64,000 nucleotides of DNA from the NCBI RefSeq assembly GCF_018343545.2, contig NZ_JAGYPE020000013.1, positions 1 through 64,000 of the forward strand, given 5' to 3'. Below, in pieces: positions 38,280-47,152 of this stretch. The stretch comes from Neobacillus citreus (GTDB taxonomy: Bacteria > Bacillota > Bacilli > Bacillales > Cytobacillaceae). Every line of letters begins with the position of its first letter. Within the stretch, counting starts at the first letter, position 1. The notes under the pieces were generated by a model. It was not told where the DNA came from, did no database searches, and saw nothing but the letters and a program-made list of their open reading frames with translations. The position numbers and the translations under genes are program-made.

Positions 38280-39249
38280 TCGAGTCCCTCTCTTTCAAAT
38301 CAACTTCGTCCTTATAGCGCATTCGCGTTAACACTTGTAACGCTTTTGGAATAATCTCTGCCTTTAATGGAATATGTCCAACATGCTCCCCGTCTCCATG
38401 AACATAGAGTTTCACATCTGAACGGATTGTTATTGCTCTTCCTTGAAATGATTTTACCTCTTTGAAATAAATATGCTTCCCCCAAAAAACACTGATAAAA
38501 ACAATTAAAAGCTTCAATCTTGATAACTCATGAACCACTGTAATATCAAGTAAACCATCCTGTGCTTCAGCTGCAGGTGCAATTTTCATTCCGCCCCCAT
38601 AGTAAGGTTGGTTGGAGACAGTCACAAACCATGTTTGTTTAAATTTATGCTCTTTACCGTCAATTGATAAATCAATTGTAGAAGTTTTATAACAAAATAG
38701 TTCTTTCAGAAGAAAGTAAACATAAACCAGACGGCCCAAAGAGAATTTGTTTAGCAGGGATTTTACCCGCGAATGATTGACCTGATATGCTATCAATGCA
38801 TCAAATCCGGCTCCCATATTATTAATAAAATATTGATCGGACTTGTCCTGCATCGTAATTTTCCCGGCATCCATCAATGGAGCATCACTTTTCATCAGAC
38901 GAAGCATCACTTTTAGGGCGGCAGCTGGGTCCGCTGGAATTTGAAATCCTCTTGAAAAATCATTTCCCGATCCACCCGGTATAAATCCTAACGTAATAGT
39001 TGGATGGTTAATGATTCCATTCACCACTTCATGAAGTGTCCCGTCACCTCCGACGGCAACGACGATTTTAGAATGGTTATTCTGGGCCGCAATTTGCGCA
39101 GCCAGTTTTCTAGCATGTCCAGAATACTCCGTAAAAAAAGCCAAATAAGAAATTTCCTCTGACTTCAAATTCAGCTCAATTTTTCTCCAAATTTTATAAC
39201 AATGGCCATTGCCGGCTTTAGGATTTATCACAAAGTATAATTCTTTCAT
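38266..39249 (-). CDS. ytlR: diacylglycerol/lipid kinase family protein YtlR
   Basis: A 327-residue DAGK-fold kinase. The N-terminus FVINPKAGNGHCYKIW and the nucleotide-binding VAVGGDGTLHEVVNGI with IPGGSGNDFSRG (about residues 60-100) are typical. It likely phosphorylates a lipid, but the substrate is unknown. It is translationally coupled to amyX downstream and 15 bases after thpR, so the three may share a transcript. Confidence 0.9.
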   Translation of the reverse strand: MKELYFVINPKAGNGHCYKIWRKIELNLKSEEISYLAFFTEYSGHARKLAAQIAAQNNHSKIVVAVGGDGTLHEVVNGIINHPTITLGFIPGGSGNDFSRGFQIPADPAAALKVMLRLMKSDAPLMDAGKITMQDKSDQYFINNMGAGFDALIAYQVNHSRVKSLLNKFSLGRLVYVYFLLKELFCYKTSTIDLSIDGKEHKFKQTWFVTVSNQPYYGGGMKIAPAAEAQDGLLDITVVHELSRLKLLIVFISVFWGKHIYFKEVKSFQGRAITIRSDVKLYVHGDGEHVGHIPLKAEIIPKALQVLTRMRYKDEVDLKERDSNGIH

Positions 39250-39263
39250 ATAACCAACCTTTT

Positions 39264-39833
39264 TTATGTTTGTAAAGGAAAAAGTTTAATGGCTTCATAT
39301 TTCGGTGTTTGGTTAAGATGTGTTTGATATAACACCACTTCCCCAGCTAGAAAAGGGAGCGATTCGGGCTGAAGCTCTTTCCAAATTGTAAGCTGCTCCT
39401 TTTGGAAGGGAGCGTCTCCACGCCATTTTCTTGCCATTGTAATATGTGGGCGAAACGGCCTTTTTTCGAGCTCAAATCCTGCTTCCTCACATGCTTGGAA
39501 TATCTTTTTTCGAAGGGCTTGCAGCTCGGGGCTTTCTTCTGTGTCCGCCCAAAACACTCTCGGGGAATCCTTCGCACCGAATATCCCCAGATCATTAATT
39601 TTAAGTGTAAATGCTTGTTCAGATTTTATGGCTGATTTGACATTGTTTACGGAAGCTTCAAGCTTTTCGGCTGGAGCAGACCCAAGGAACGCCAATGTGA
39701 TGTGCAGGTCCAGATGGTGCACCCAGCGCTGGAAAGGAAGCGCTGTCCTTAATTGTTCGATATGATTTTTCAGAATTCCTTTCGTTCCTTCAGGAATTCT
39801 TAAAGCATAGAAAAAATGAGTTTGATGTTCCAC
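39264..39833 (-). CDS. thpR: RNA 2',3'-cyclic phosphodiesterase
   Basis: A 189-residue 2H-phosphoesterase. The two HxT motifs are HITLAFLG (about residue 45) and HITMARKW (about residue 128). It opens 2',3'-cyclic phosphates on RNA. The start is GTG at 39833; the closest ribosome site is a distant GGAATG. Confidence 0.9.
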   Translation of the reverse strand: MEHQTHFFYALRIPEGTKGILKNHIEQLRTALPFQRWVHHLDLHITLAFLGSAPAEKLEASVNNVKSAIKSEQAFTLKINDLGIFGAKDSPRVFWADTEESPELQALRKKIFQACEEAGFELEKRPFRPHITMARKWRGDAPFQKEQLTIWKELQPESLPFLAGEVVLYQTHLNQTPKYEAIKLFPLQT

Positions 39834-39980
39834 CGGCTTTTTTCATTCCTTTATTCCCATTTTAGTATTTTTTCTTCTCATTATATCTATTTTGCAACAA
39901 AGATTATCCGATATTTTTTACATTAAAATTATTTTTATTTATTATAGAAAATAGAAGTAAAGGAAAGGATGGTCCCTATA

Positions 39981-40910
39981 GTGAAAGTTGTCAGTAATAT
40001 TGCAAATTTAATTGGAGAAACACCTTTAGTCAAACTCAATCGGATTGTTCCTAGAGACGGGGCCTCAGTTTATTTGAAGCTGGAGTATTTTAATCCAAGT
40101 AAAAGTGTAAAGGACCGAGCTGCTTTTAATATGATTGCAGAAGCAGAGAAGGCAGGAAAGTTAACTCCCGGCGCAACAATCATTGAGCCGACAAGCGGCA
40201 ACACAGGAATCGGGCTGGCCATGAATGCAGCGGCACGCGGATATAAAGCCATTATTATCATGCCTGATACAATGACCCAGGAACGCATTAATATCTTAAA
40301 AGCTTACGGGGCTGAGGTTGTGCTTACCCCAGGAGATGAAAAAATGCCAGGTGCCATTAGGAAGGCGCAGGAACTTGCCGCTGAAATACCAAACAGTTTT
40401 ATTCCAATGCAGTTTGAAAATGAAGCAAATCCCAATGCACATCGGACTTCCACGGCTTTGGAGATTATCGAGGCTGTTAAAGAAATTGGCAAGCCGCTTG
40501 GAGCGTTTGTTGCAACAGCGGGAACAGGTGGTACGATTACCGGGACTGGTGAAGTGTTAAAGGAGCATTTTGCGAATATAACCGTCCACGTCGTCGAACC
40601 AAAGGGATCGCCTGTTTTATCAGGGGGCAAACCCGGAAAGCACAAGCTTGTCGGAACAAGCCCGGGATTTATTCCGGAAATTCTGAACCAAGATGTTTAT
40701 GATGAAATTCATCAAATTAGCGATGAAGATGCCTACGATATTGCGCGGAGATTAGCGACGGAGGAAGGAATACTCGTCGGCCCGTCATCAGGCGGAGCCT
40801 GCTTTGCCGCGTTACAGGTTGCCAAGCGTTTATCTCCTGATGAAATCGTTATCTGCATCGCCTGTGATACAGGAGAACGGTATTTATCGAGTGATTTGTT
40901 TCAGTTTTAA
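39981..40910 (+). CDS. ytkP: cysteine synthase family protein (CysK/YtkP)
   Basis: A 309-residue fold-type II PLP enzyme that would form cysteine from O-acetylserine and sulfide. The PLP lysine lies in NPSKSVKDRAAFNMI (about residue 40), followed by the phosphate loop EPTSGNTGIGLA and the C-terminal GPSSGGA. The GTG at 39981 gives the usual family N-terminus (NIANLIGETPLVKLNR); an ATG four codons earlier is also possible. B. subtilis ytkP is the expected orthologue. Confidence 0.9.
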   Translation: MKVVSNIANLIGETPLVKLNRIVPRDGASVYLKLEYFNPSKSVKDRAAFNMIAEAEKAGKLTPGATIIEPTSGNTGIGLAMNAAARGYKAIIIMPDTMTQERINILKAYGAEVVLTPGDEKMPGAIRKAQELAAEIPNSFIPMQFENEANPNAHRTSTALEIIEAVKEIGKPLGAFVATAGTGGTITGTGEVLKEHFANITVHVVEPKGSPVLSGGKPGKHKLVGTSPGFIPEILNQDVYDEIHQISDEDAYDIARRLATEEGILVGPSSGGACFAALQVAKRLSPDEIVICIACDTGERYLSSDLFQF

Positions 40911-40940
40911 TCCATAGGGCCTCATGATTGGACTACCTGG

Positions 40941-41121
40941 TTTACTCTCGGATAAGTTTGGTTTACTCTCGGATAAGTTTGATTTACTCTCGGATAAGCT
41001 CGGATTACTCTCGGATAAGCCTGGTTTACTCTCGGATACGCCCGGTTTACTCTCGCATAATCCTGATTTACTCTCGGATACGCCCGGTTTACTCTCGGAT
41101 AAATAAAATTTACTCTCGAAA
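40941..41121. repeat. tandem array, 21-bp period, nine units
   Basis: TTTACTCTCGGATAAG-type units begin at 40941, 40962, 40983, 41004, 41025, 41046, 41067, 41088 and 41109, exactly 21 bases apart. Because 21 is a multiple of three, the array stays open in several frames on both strands, but no ribosome site or known domain accompanies these frames. It lies between ytkP and dat. Confidence 0.92.
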
Positions 41122-41141
41122 GCCCATTTTTCTCTGACTTT

Positions 41142-41172
41142 AAAAAGACGTGGACCCTAATCCACGTCTTTT
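41142..41172. terminator. terminator of dat
   Basis: Stem AAAAGACGTGGA / TCCACGTCTTTT with a short loop, usable on both strands. Confidence 0.8.
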
Positions 41173-41175
41173 CCC

Positions 41176-42030
41176 TTATAACGATCCGCATTGTTTTTCA
41201 ATTTCTTGAGTAAATAGTTCCTGTAATCTGCTTGTTAACGGGCCGGGAACCCCGTTTCCAACCTTTTTGCCCCCAACTTCAATGATTGGCATAACCTCAC
41301 CTGTTGTACTTGATAAGAACACTTCATCAGCAGCAGCCAATTCATCCAGCGTAAATGTCCGTTCCTCAACCGGGATATTGTTGGCAGCACAGACCTGCAA
41401 AACAACGTCCTTGGTAATCCCTTTTAAAATCAAGTTATCCGATTGATGCGTGATGACCACGCCATTTTTCACAATAAAAATATTAGTAGAGCTTCCTTCA
41501 GTCACATCCTGTCCGCGATGCAGGATTGCTTCAAAGCAGCCCTTCTCAGCGGCCTGTTGTTTGGCAAGGATACTGCCGAGCAAATTTAAGCTTTTTATGT
41601 CACAGCGAAGCCAGCGGATATCCTCTGTAAGTATCGTTTTCACACCATTTTTCAAATTCTCAGCCGGCCTTGGAAGCTCCTTCGTATAGGCAGTCAGGGC
41701 CGGTACCACTTCTTTTGCCGGAAAAGAATGATTACGAGGCGCAACCCCCCTAGTAACCTGCATATAAACGATGCCGGTATGCAGCTTATTCTTTCCAACC
41801 AATTCCTCCAGCATTTCTGATAATTGTTCTGTAGAGTATGGTAGCGTTATGCCAATACTTTCTGAACTTTTTACAAAGCGATCCAAATGCTCCTTAATGG
41901 TAAACATTTTTCCGTTATAGACGCGAATGACCTCATATACTCCATCACCAAATTGATAGCCGCGGTCTTCAATGTCGACCATAGCTTCTGACCGGTCTAT
42001 CAGCGTACCATTTAAAATTGCATAAGTCAT
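41176..42030 (-). CDS. dat: D-amino acid aminotransferase
   Basis: A 284-residue fold-type IV PLP aminotransferase interconverting D-alanine and D-glutamate, which feeds peptidoglycan synthesis. Motifs include EDRGYQFGDGVYEVIRVYNG at the N-terminus, the PLP lysine in CDIKSLNLLGSILAKQ (about residue 145) and EGSSTNIFIV. The start is the ATG at 42030 behind AAAAAGGAG. Confidence 0.94.
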   Translation of the reverse strand: MTYAILNGTLIDRSEAMVDIEDRGYQFGDGVYEVIRVYNGKMFTIKEHLDRFVKSSESIGITLPYSTEQLSEMLEELVGKNKLHTGIVYMQVTRGVAPRNHSFPAKEVVPALTAYTKELPRPAENLKNGVKTILTEDIRWLRCDIKSLNLLGSILAKQQAAEKGCFEAILHRGQDVTEGSSTNIFIVKNGVVITHQSDNLILKGITKDVVLQVCAANNIPVEERTFTLDELAAADEVFLSSTTGEVMPIIEVGGKKVGNGVPGPLTSRLQELFTQEIEKQCGSL

Positions 42031-42230
42031 GTCCAATACTCCTTTTTATACTATTTTACTAGTGTTTTCTCTCCTAAGAAAATCTTCCTGAAAATATCTT
42101 ACCAATATTTTCGTGAAAAACGAAGTTCTGGACAGCCTATTCGTCTTTTTTCCTTGAGTTATAATTGAGATGTTTTTACAAAAAATTCAAAAAATTATCA
42201 TAATCCTAACATGTAGCCCCATAACTTATA

Positions 42231-42360
42231 GTATGAAAATAAATGAAAACTCGTCGATTGACGAGTCCAATAGGACGAAGTCAGAGGCGTAGTTGAATTT
42301 ATGCGTTAGGAAAGTATTAATTTGAAAAATTTATGCTTTCCTATTAGCTAAAAAAGGAGG
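42231..42360 (+). repeat. dispersed three-hairpin repeat, copy C (well conserved)
   Basis: Starts GTATGAAAATAAATGAAAAC as copy B does. Hairpin 1 is CTCGTC-GATT-GACGAG, which shows compensatory change against copy B (CTCGCC/GGCGAG). Hairpin 2 is GTCC-AATA-GGAC, and the third hairpin is GTTAGGAAAG with CTTTCCTATTAG. It lies between dat and ytzE. Confidence 0.88.
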
Positions 42361-42608
42361 CAGAAAATCTCAAAAATTTGAAACCTTGTAAGCATTTTTA
42401 CGTAAACTTTACTATTGTGGTAGAAATTTTCTGAAATTATGGGTACAATATGGTTAGATGTATGACATCTAAGTACCACTTCAATGATTCCAAAAAAGGA
42501 GATGTCTGCGCGGAAAAGAAAACTACATATGTTGAAGAATCTTCTTCAAAGAGGCTGTCGGTAGAGGGATTAAGCCATAGGTTTGAAAAAAGGATAGGGA
42601 GTGGTTCT

Positions 42609-42830
42609 TTGAAACCTTCAACTAACCGGATGTTAAACCGCATCAAATGTATCTACATGTTTATCCGCAATAACGGCACTGTAACAACGCAGGAACTTGT
42701 AGAGGAATTTGGTATCACTCCTCGCACCATACAACGAGATTTAAATGTCTTAGCCTACAATGACTTGGTAATCAGCCCAAGCCGCGGAAAATGGACAACA
42801 ACAGAAAAGAAAGTGAAGATGTCATCTTAA
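42609..42830 (+). CDS. ytzE: DeoR-type HTH protein YtzE
   Basis: A 73-residue DNA-binding protein consisting only of a winged helix (VTTQELVEEFGITPRTIQRD) without a ligand domain. The start is TTG at 42609 behind GGGAG, giving MKPSTNRML as in B. subtilis YtzE. The open frame reaches to 42450, but that extension has no ribosome site and no family similarity. Targets are unknown. Confidence 0.82.
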   Translation: MKPSTNRMLNRIKCIYMFIRNNGTVTTQELVEEFGITPRTIQRDLNVLAYNDLVISPSRGKWTTTEKKVKMSS

Positions 42831-42858
42831 ATTATCAACTAAAATTTCATTTGAACAT

Positions 42859-42893
42859 AAAAACAGTACAGGGAAAAATTACCTGTGCTGTTT
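42859..42893 (+). terminator. terminator of ytzE
   Basis: Stem AAAACAG.ACAGG / CCTGT.CTGTTTT followed by a T-rich tract. Confidence 0.75.
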
Positions 42894-42952
42894 TGTTTTG
42901 TTTAACAAGGTAATCACCCTTTTTGGCAACACTCTAAAAGGCGGAATTTATC

Positions 42953-43479
42953 ATGACTATTTATAGCGACTCTTCTATTCTGACTGATGGAGATATGAAA
43001 TTCCTTCTTAATCTATTGCCAAATAATTTAGAACCTCTTCCTGATATTTATCTTTTCGAGGATTGACAATCTGTAGTTTCATTAATAGGTGCTCACGCCA
43101 GCCTGTTTGAACGCTACAGTCTATTAAAATCTATTATTCAAAACTGTGTTTTTTCAACCTTTAACTTTAAACATAATATAATATTCCTTTACCTTTTTAA
43201 TTTACCTTATAAAGATAAGCATTTAGTCAAACTCCATGGCGCCTATTGTTTATTTCATGAAATCCGTCACCATCAGCAGTTTTCCCTTAACAAACAGCAG
43301 TTTCACTCATATTCATTAAATTCAGGACCCTACAATGGGTTGAAAAAGACGCAAACCAATTTGCCGTCAGGTGGATGAGAAAAAACCGGAAATCTATTAA
43401 TGAAAAATTTCATCTTTCACATTCCTCATGGGATATTAGAGTAAATGAACATAATCGGCTTAGAATCGTTGCACATTAA
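42953..43479 (+). pseudogene. broken small metallopeptidase-like gene
   Basis: A frame from the ATG at 42953 encodes about 37 residues, hits TGA at 43064, continues open through LHGAYCLFHEIRHHQQF and needs a frameshift near 43336 to continue as WVEKDANQFAVRWMRKNRK to a TAA at 43477. HEIRH followed by an E-x-x-A-x-x-F-A stretch resembles short zincin proteins (ImmA/IrrE type or similar). One nonsense and one frameshift mutation make it a pseudogene unless these are sequencing errors. The exact family is not recognised. Confidence 0.65.
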
Positions 43480-43501
43480 TATTCCTAGTATAATATTTTC
43501 T

Positions 43502-43565
43502 TTGACAAACGAAGAAAAAATGGTATATTAGTATAAAATACTTTAGCACTTAAAAGCGTTTAAGT
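43502..43565 (+). promoter_or_regulatory. promoter and palindromic operator candidate of the amino acid permease gene
   Basis: TTGACA (43502-43507) and TATATT (43524-43529) are 16 bases apart. Downstream of the expected start, ACTTAAA-AGCG-TTTAAGT (43548-43565) is a perfect inverted repeat. It overlaps a poor cre match (three mismatches), so the regulator is left open. Confidence 0.55.
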
Positions 43566-43589
43566 AAAAAAGAAAAAGTGGGTCTGATT

Positions 43590-44963
43590 ATGTTAAAAAA
43601 AAGTCAACAGGATTTAAAAAAAGGGCTGCTGCCGAGGCATGTACAGTTTATGGCATTAGCAGGAATGATTGGAACGGGTATTTTTAAAGGAAGCTCTGAT
43701 ACTTTGCATATTGCCGGTCCGAGTGTTGTGATCACCTATTTAATAGGCGGGATGCTATTATTTATCGTTATGGCGGCTTTGGGGGAAATGGCGCTGGCAA
43801 ACCCCAATCACAATGTCCAGCATCTTGTCCATAAAGCCTTTGGATTCCGCTTTTCATTTATTGTCGGCTGGCTTTATTGGATTAACTGGATTCTTGTGAC
43901 CATCGTTGAATTGCTGGCAGCAGGAAGCTTCTTGCAATTTTGGTTTCCGACTGCCCCGCTATGGCTACTAAGTTTTATATGCGCAGCGGTAATAGTTGGG
44001 ATCAATCTTTTTCAAGTAAAATATTATGGTGAACTTGAATTTTGGTTTGCCGGAATCAAAATCCTTGCCTTAGTGGCTTTTATTATCTTAGGAGCGTTAC
44101 TTATATTTGGATTTATTCCAAGCACCGTACATGACCCGGTATCAAATTATACAGGAAACGGTGGATTTTTCCCTAATGGTATTGGCGGGATCATGAGCGC
44201 CTTTTTGGTTGTTATGTTTTCATATGGAGGCGCAGAGCTAATTGGAGTTGCTGTTACAGAAACGAAGGACAGTGAACGTGTTCTGCCGCAAATTATTAAA
44301 GGTGCCATTTTCCGTGTAATCATTTTTTACATTTTTCCAATCCTTATTATTTGTGGAATTATGCCTTGGAATAAGGTAACTGGCGAGGATAGCCCCTTCG
44401 TTCAGGTATTCAGCAGCGCCGGACTGCCGGGTGCGGCCCACATCATGAATTTTGTATTGTTAACAGCTGTTTTGTCTGCTGCCAATTCTGGCATTTATGC
44501 AACTTCAAGGACACTGTTTTCAATGGCTCAAAGTGGTGTAGCACCGAAAGGGTTAGCCAAGACATCTGCAAACGGAATTCCTATTGCAGGGATCTCCATT
44601 ACAAGTGTTTTTATTGCAGCGGGGGTTTATCTTGCCTATTTAACACCCAGCCAGGTCATCAGTTATCTAATGACCATCCCCGGATTTACAATCATGTTAA
44701 TTTGGATTAGTATTTGCCTTGCGCAATTAAAACTCCGCCCATATTATAACGAAAAACCGAGATTTCTTGTAAAATGGTTCCCGTACACTACCATTTTCGC
44801 TGTTATTTCTCTAAGTACCATTTTTATTATGTTTTTGCTTAACCCTAACAATTTAATTGGATCAAGTGTTTGTGTAATTACTGTTGGAGTATTGGTTATC
44901 CTTTCATTTTTTACACAAAAAAGAGGCACAAAACTTAGCATAAATCCATCAAGTCCCTTTTAA
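43590..44963 (+). CDS. APC-family amino acid permease
   Basis: A 457-residue membrane protein with about twelve transmembrane helices. The first helix has the APC signature ALAGMIGTGIFKGSSDTL (residues 25-42), and the E-rich stretch GGAELIGVAVTETKDSERVLP (about residue 210; first 18 residues diagnostic) is typical of the amino acid transporter branch. Substrate not assignable. The start is taken at the ATG at 43590; the in-frame GTG four codons earlier is possible. The shared terminator lies just downstream. Confidence 0.85.
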   Translation: MLKKSQQDLKKGLLPRHVQFMALAGMIGTGIFKGSSDTLHIAGPSVVITYLIGGMLLFIVMAALGEMALANPNHNVQHLVHKAFGFRFSFIVGWLYWINWILVTIVELLAAGSFLQFWFPTAPLWLLSFICAAVIVGINLFQVKYYGELEFWFAGIKILALVAFIILGALLIFGFIPSTVHDPVSNYTGNGGFFPNGIGGIMSAFLVVMFSYGGAELIGVAVTETKDSERVLPQIIKGAIFRVIIFYIFPILIICGIMPWNKVTGEDSPFVQVFSSAGLPGAAHIMNFVLLTAVLSAANSGIYATSRTLFSMAQSGVAPKGLAKTSANGIPIAGISITSVFIAAGVYLAYLTPSQVISYLMTIPGFTIMLIWISICLAQLKLRPYYNEKPRFLVKWFPYTTIFAVISLSTIFIMFLLNPNNLIGSSVCVITVGVLVILSFFTQKRGTKLSINPSSPF

Positions 44964-45017
44964 AAGGCAGCCCCAAAAGGTCGTTGAATGACGACATTTT
45001 TGGGGGCTGCCTTTTTC
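44962..45017. terminator. bidirectional terminator between the permease and DUF2935 genes
   Basis: Long nested stem beginning AAAAGGCAGCCCC and ending GGGGCTGCCTTTT, with an inner TCGT / ACGA stem. Confidence 0.85.
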
Positions 45018-45026
45018 TTTATATGA

Positions 45027-45464
45027 TTAAGTTGTGGTTTGTGTATTATAGAGCAAAGCCTGGGCAATTCCGGTAAAGTATTCCGATTCTCTGATAATAT
45101 GAACTAAGACCACCTTCGCGGTAGGATTGCCGCTGACGGCGGCACTTTCGTTTTTGATTTGTTCACACAGCCTGATAAAGGACAGGCTCTCCTGCAGGCA
45201 GTACGATATCAGCTGGATGACATGCTGGTGCAATTCATTGGTCACATTGGCACCGGAACGAATGACTGTCTCAATGTAGCGGACAACCTGCTGATGAGTT
45301 TCAGCTAATGCTGCCTCCCATTTTTTCAACGCATCCACAAACTCCGGCTCGAGCCCCTTCACCAACTCGCGGATAACAACGGTATGTTCTTCCTCCTGAT
45401 GCTTCCAAAATTCCGCCTCGTCTAAAATTCTTAACGGCATTTGCTGTCCGTAGTAAAATTGCAT
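45027..45464 (-). CDS. DUF2935-type helical protein
   Basis: A 145-residue all-helical protein. EFWKHQEEEHTVVI near the N-terminus and HIIRESEYFTG near the C-terminus place His and Glu residues as in hemerythrin/ferritin-like DUF2935 proteins. Typical members are about twice as long with two such repeats, so this may be a single-repeat version. The start is the ATG at 45464 behind GGGGAGGGG. Metal binding is inference. Confidence 0.7.
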   Translation of the reverse strand: MQFYYGQQMPLRILDEAEFWKHQEEEHTVVIRELVKGLEPEFVDALKKWEAALAETHQQVVRYIETVIRSGANVTNELHQHVIQLISYCLQESLSFIRLCEQIKNESAAVSGNPTAKVVLVHIIRESEYFTGIAQALLYNTQTTT

Positions 45465-45569
45465 TGACATCCCCTCCCCTGACAATCTATGGGATAGGCC
45501 TTTAAATTATTCGCACATTCCTGGTACGAAAATGGTAAAATGAGAAAAAGTCATTTTGAGGTTATAAAT

Positions 45570-46322
45570 ATGAGTTTAATTGGTAGTCAATATCTCAGAA
45601 GCGTTCGATTAATGAGAGAGGAATTACCCTCTTCCAATCGGTACCCTTTTAATCTGTCGTGCATGAAAAATTGGCATGAACTATTTTTTCATCCAAAGGT
45701 TACTTTTCTTGTCGGGGAAAACGGCATGGGTAAATCCACATTATTAGAGGCCGTTGCGGTCACACTTGGCTTTAACCCGGAAGGCGGTTCCTTCAATTTT
45801 AATTTTTCCACCTATGACTCCCATTCAGAACTTGGAGAATATCTTAAAGTTATTAAAGGCGCAGAAAAACCGCGGGATGGTTTTTTCCTTAGAGCGGAAA
45901 GCTTTTATAATGTGGCTTCTAATATTGAAGAGATGGATCGTGAGATATTAGGTCGTCCGGTCATAGATTCTTTTGGAGGGGTTTCCCTTCACGAGCAATC
46001 CCATGGTGAAGCCTTTTTCTCAACGTTCCTTCATCGATTTGGAGGCAATGGAATCTATATTTTAGATGAACCGGAAGCTGCCTTATCTCCATTACGGCAA
46101 ATGTCGATGCTGACGCGGATTCATGATTTAGTGAATGAGAATTCCCAATTTATCATTGCTACCCATTCACCAATCATCATGGCCTACCCTGATGCGAAAA
46201 TTTTTGAATTCACTGAAGATGGCATTAGGGAAAGCCGGCTCGAGAACACAAATCATTACAGGCTTATGAAGCAGTTTTTTGAAGATAAAAATAGGATGCT
46301 GCATCATTTATTAAATGAGTAA
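45570..46322 (+). CDS. AAA-type ATPase of the ABC/SMC-like group
   Basis: A 250-residue stand-alone ATPase. Walker A is VGENGMGKSTLLE (about residue 49), the ABC-type signature region is LHEQSHGEAFF, Walker B is GIYILDEPEAALSP (about residue 161) and the switch histidine is in FIIATHSPIIMAYP. There is no nuclease or reverse transcriptase partner beside it, so it is not called a defence gene. The start is the ATG at 45570 behind TTGAGG. Confidence 0.85.
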   Translation: MSLIGSQYLRSVRLMREELPSSNRYPFNLSCMKNWHELFFHPKVTFLVGENGMGKSTLLEAVAVTLGFNPEGGSFNFNFSTYDSHSELGEYLKVIKGAEKPRDGFFLRAESFYNVASNIEEMDREILGRPVIDSFGGVSLHEQSHGEAFFSTFLHRFGGNGIYILDEPEAALSPLRQMSMLTRIHDLVNENSQFIIATHSPIIMAYPDAKIFEFTEDGIRESRLENTNHYRLMKQFFEDKNRMLHHLLNE

Positions 46323-46347
46323 AGCTCAGGAGAACCTGAGCTTTTTT
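46322..46347. terminator. bidirectional terminator between the ATPase gene and speD
   Basis: Perfect stem AAAGCTCAGG / CCTGAGCTTT with a four-base loop and T6. Confidence 0.85.
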
Positions 46348-47152
46348 AGATAATATTTTTTCCATAAAAGATTTCGTCCATTTCAAACTTAATTCTCTCT
46401 GTTATTTCAATAACCTCATCAGGTGACAATCTATCTTTTGTATAGCCAAATAAATAATGATTAAGGTCAAATTCCCTCAGCTTACATTTGGTGTGAAAAA
46501 TGTTCTCTTGATAGACATTCACATCAATCATATCAAACATTTCGCCGACGTCCTCAGGAATATAGTTTTGGATGGAGCTAATTTCATGATCAATGAACAG
46601 CTTATATCCATCCTTATCACGCGTAAAGCCTCGAACACGGTAATCAATTGTCATCACGTCCGTTTCAAAGGAACGGATTAAATAATGGAGCGCCTTAAGA
46701 GGCGAAATCTCCCCGCATGTAGAAACATCTATGTCGGCTCGAAATGTGCTGATTCCCTCGTCAGGATGATATTCAGGGTATGTATGAACGGTAATATGAC
46801 TTTTATCTAATTGGAAGACTACAGATTCCATCAACGGACCAGGTGATTCCTCAAAGATTTCAGACGGCGCATTTTCAACCGGGCCTTCCGATACTAAGAT
46901 CGTGACACTTGCTCCCGCAGGCTCGAAATCCTGACTCGCGATGTTTAATACATGTGCTCCTATAATGTCTGCTACATCCTTTAATATCCTAGTTAACCGC
47001 TCGGCACTGTATTGCTCATCGATATATTTTAAATATGCTTCCCTCTCTTCTCTTGTTCTCGTATAACAAATATCATACATATTAAAACTTAGTGATTTCG
47101 TCAAATTATTAAAGCCGTGTAATTCGATGCGTTGTTGATGTGTTAGTTTCAT
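46346..47152 (-). CDS. speD: S-adenosylmethionine decarboxylase proenzyme, E. coli-type
   Basis: A 268-residue pyruvoyl enzyme that makes decarboxylated SAM for spermidine synthesis. Self-cleavage is expected between Lys and Ser in [14 protein letters not shown] (about residue 115), where Ser becomes the pyruvoyl group; [20 protein letters not shown] follows. It is of the long class found in E. coli, unlike the short (about 126 residues) SpeD of B. subtilis. Confidence 0.93.
   Translation of the reverse strand: MKLTHQQRIELHGFNNLTKSLSFNMYDICYTRTREEREAYLKYIDEQYSAERLTRILKDVADIIGAHVLNIASQDFEPAGASVTILVSEGPVENAPSEIFEESPGPLMESVVFQLDKSHITVHTYPEYHPDEGISTFRADIDVSTCGEISPLKALHYLIRSFETDVMTIDYRVRGFTRDKDGYKLFIDHEISSIQNYIPEDVGEMFDMIDVNVYQENIFHTKCKLREFDLNHYLFGYTKDRLSPDEVIEITERIKFEMDEIFYGKNII

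Noticed and set aside
40941-41121. CRISPR array
   Set aside because: Period is only 21 bases, there are no unique spacers of 25-40 bases and no cas genes.
40922-41191. Overlapping open frames of 60-89 residues on both strands (repeats such as LLSDKFG or NQAYPRV)
   Set aside because: They are products of the 21-bp array, whose period is a multiple of three; no ribosome site or known domain is present.
42450-42608. 53-residue N-terminal extension of ytzE
   Set aside because: No ribosome site and no family similarity; TTG 42609 gives the normal 73-residue protein.
45570-46322. Defence-system ATPase
   Set aside because: Only a lone ATPase is seen; the neighbours are housekeeping or metabolic genes.
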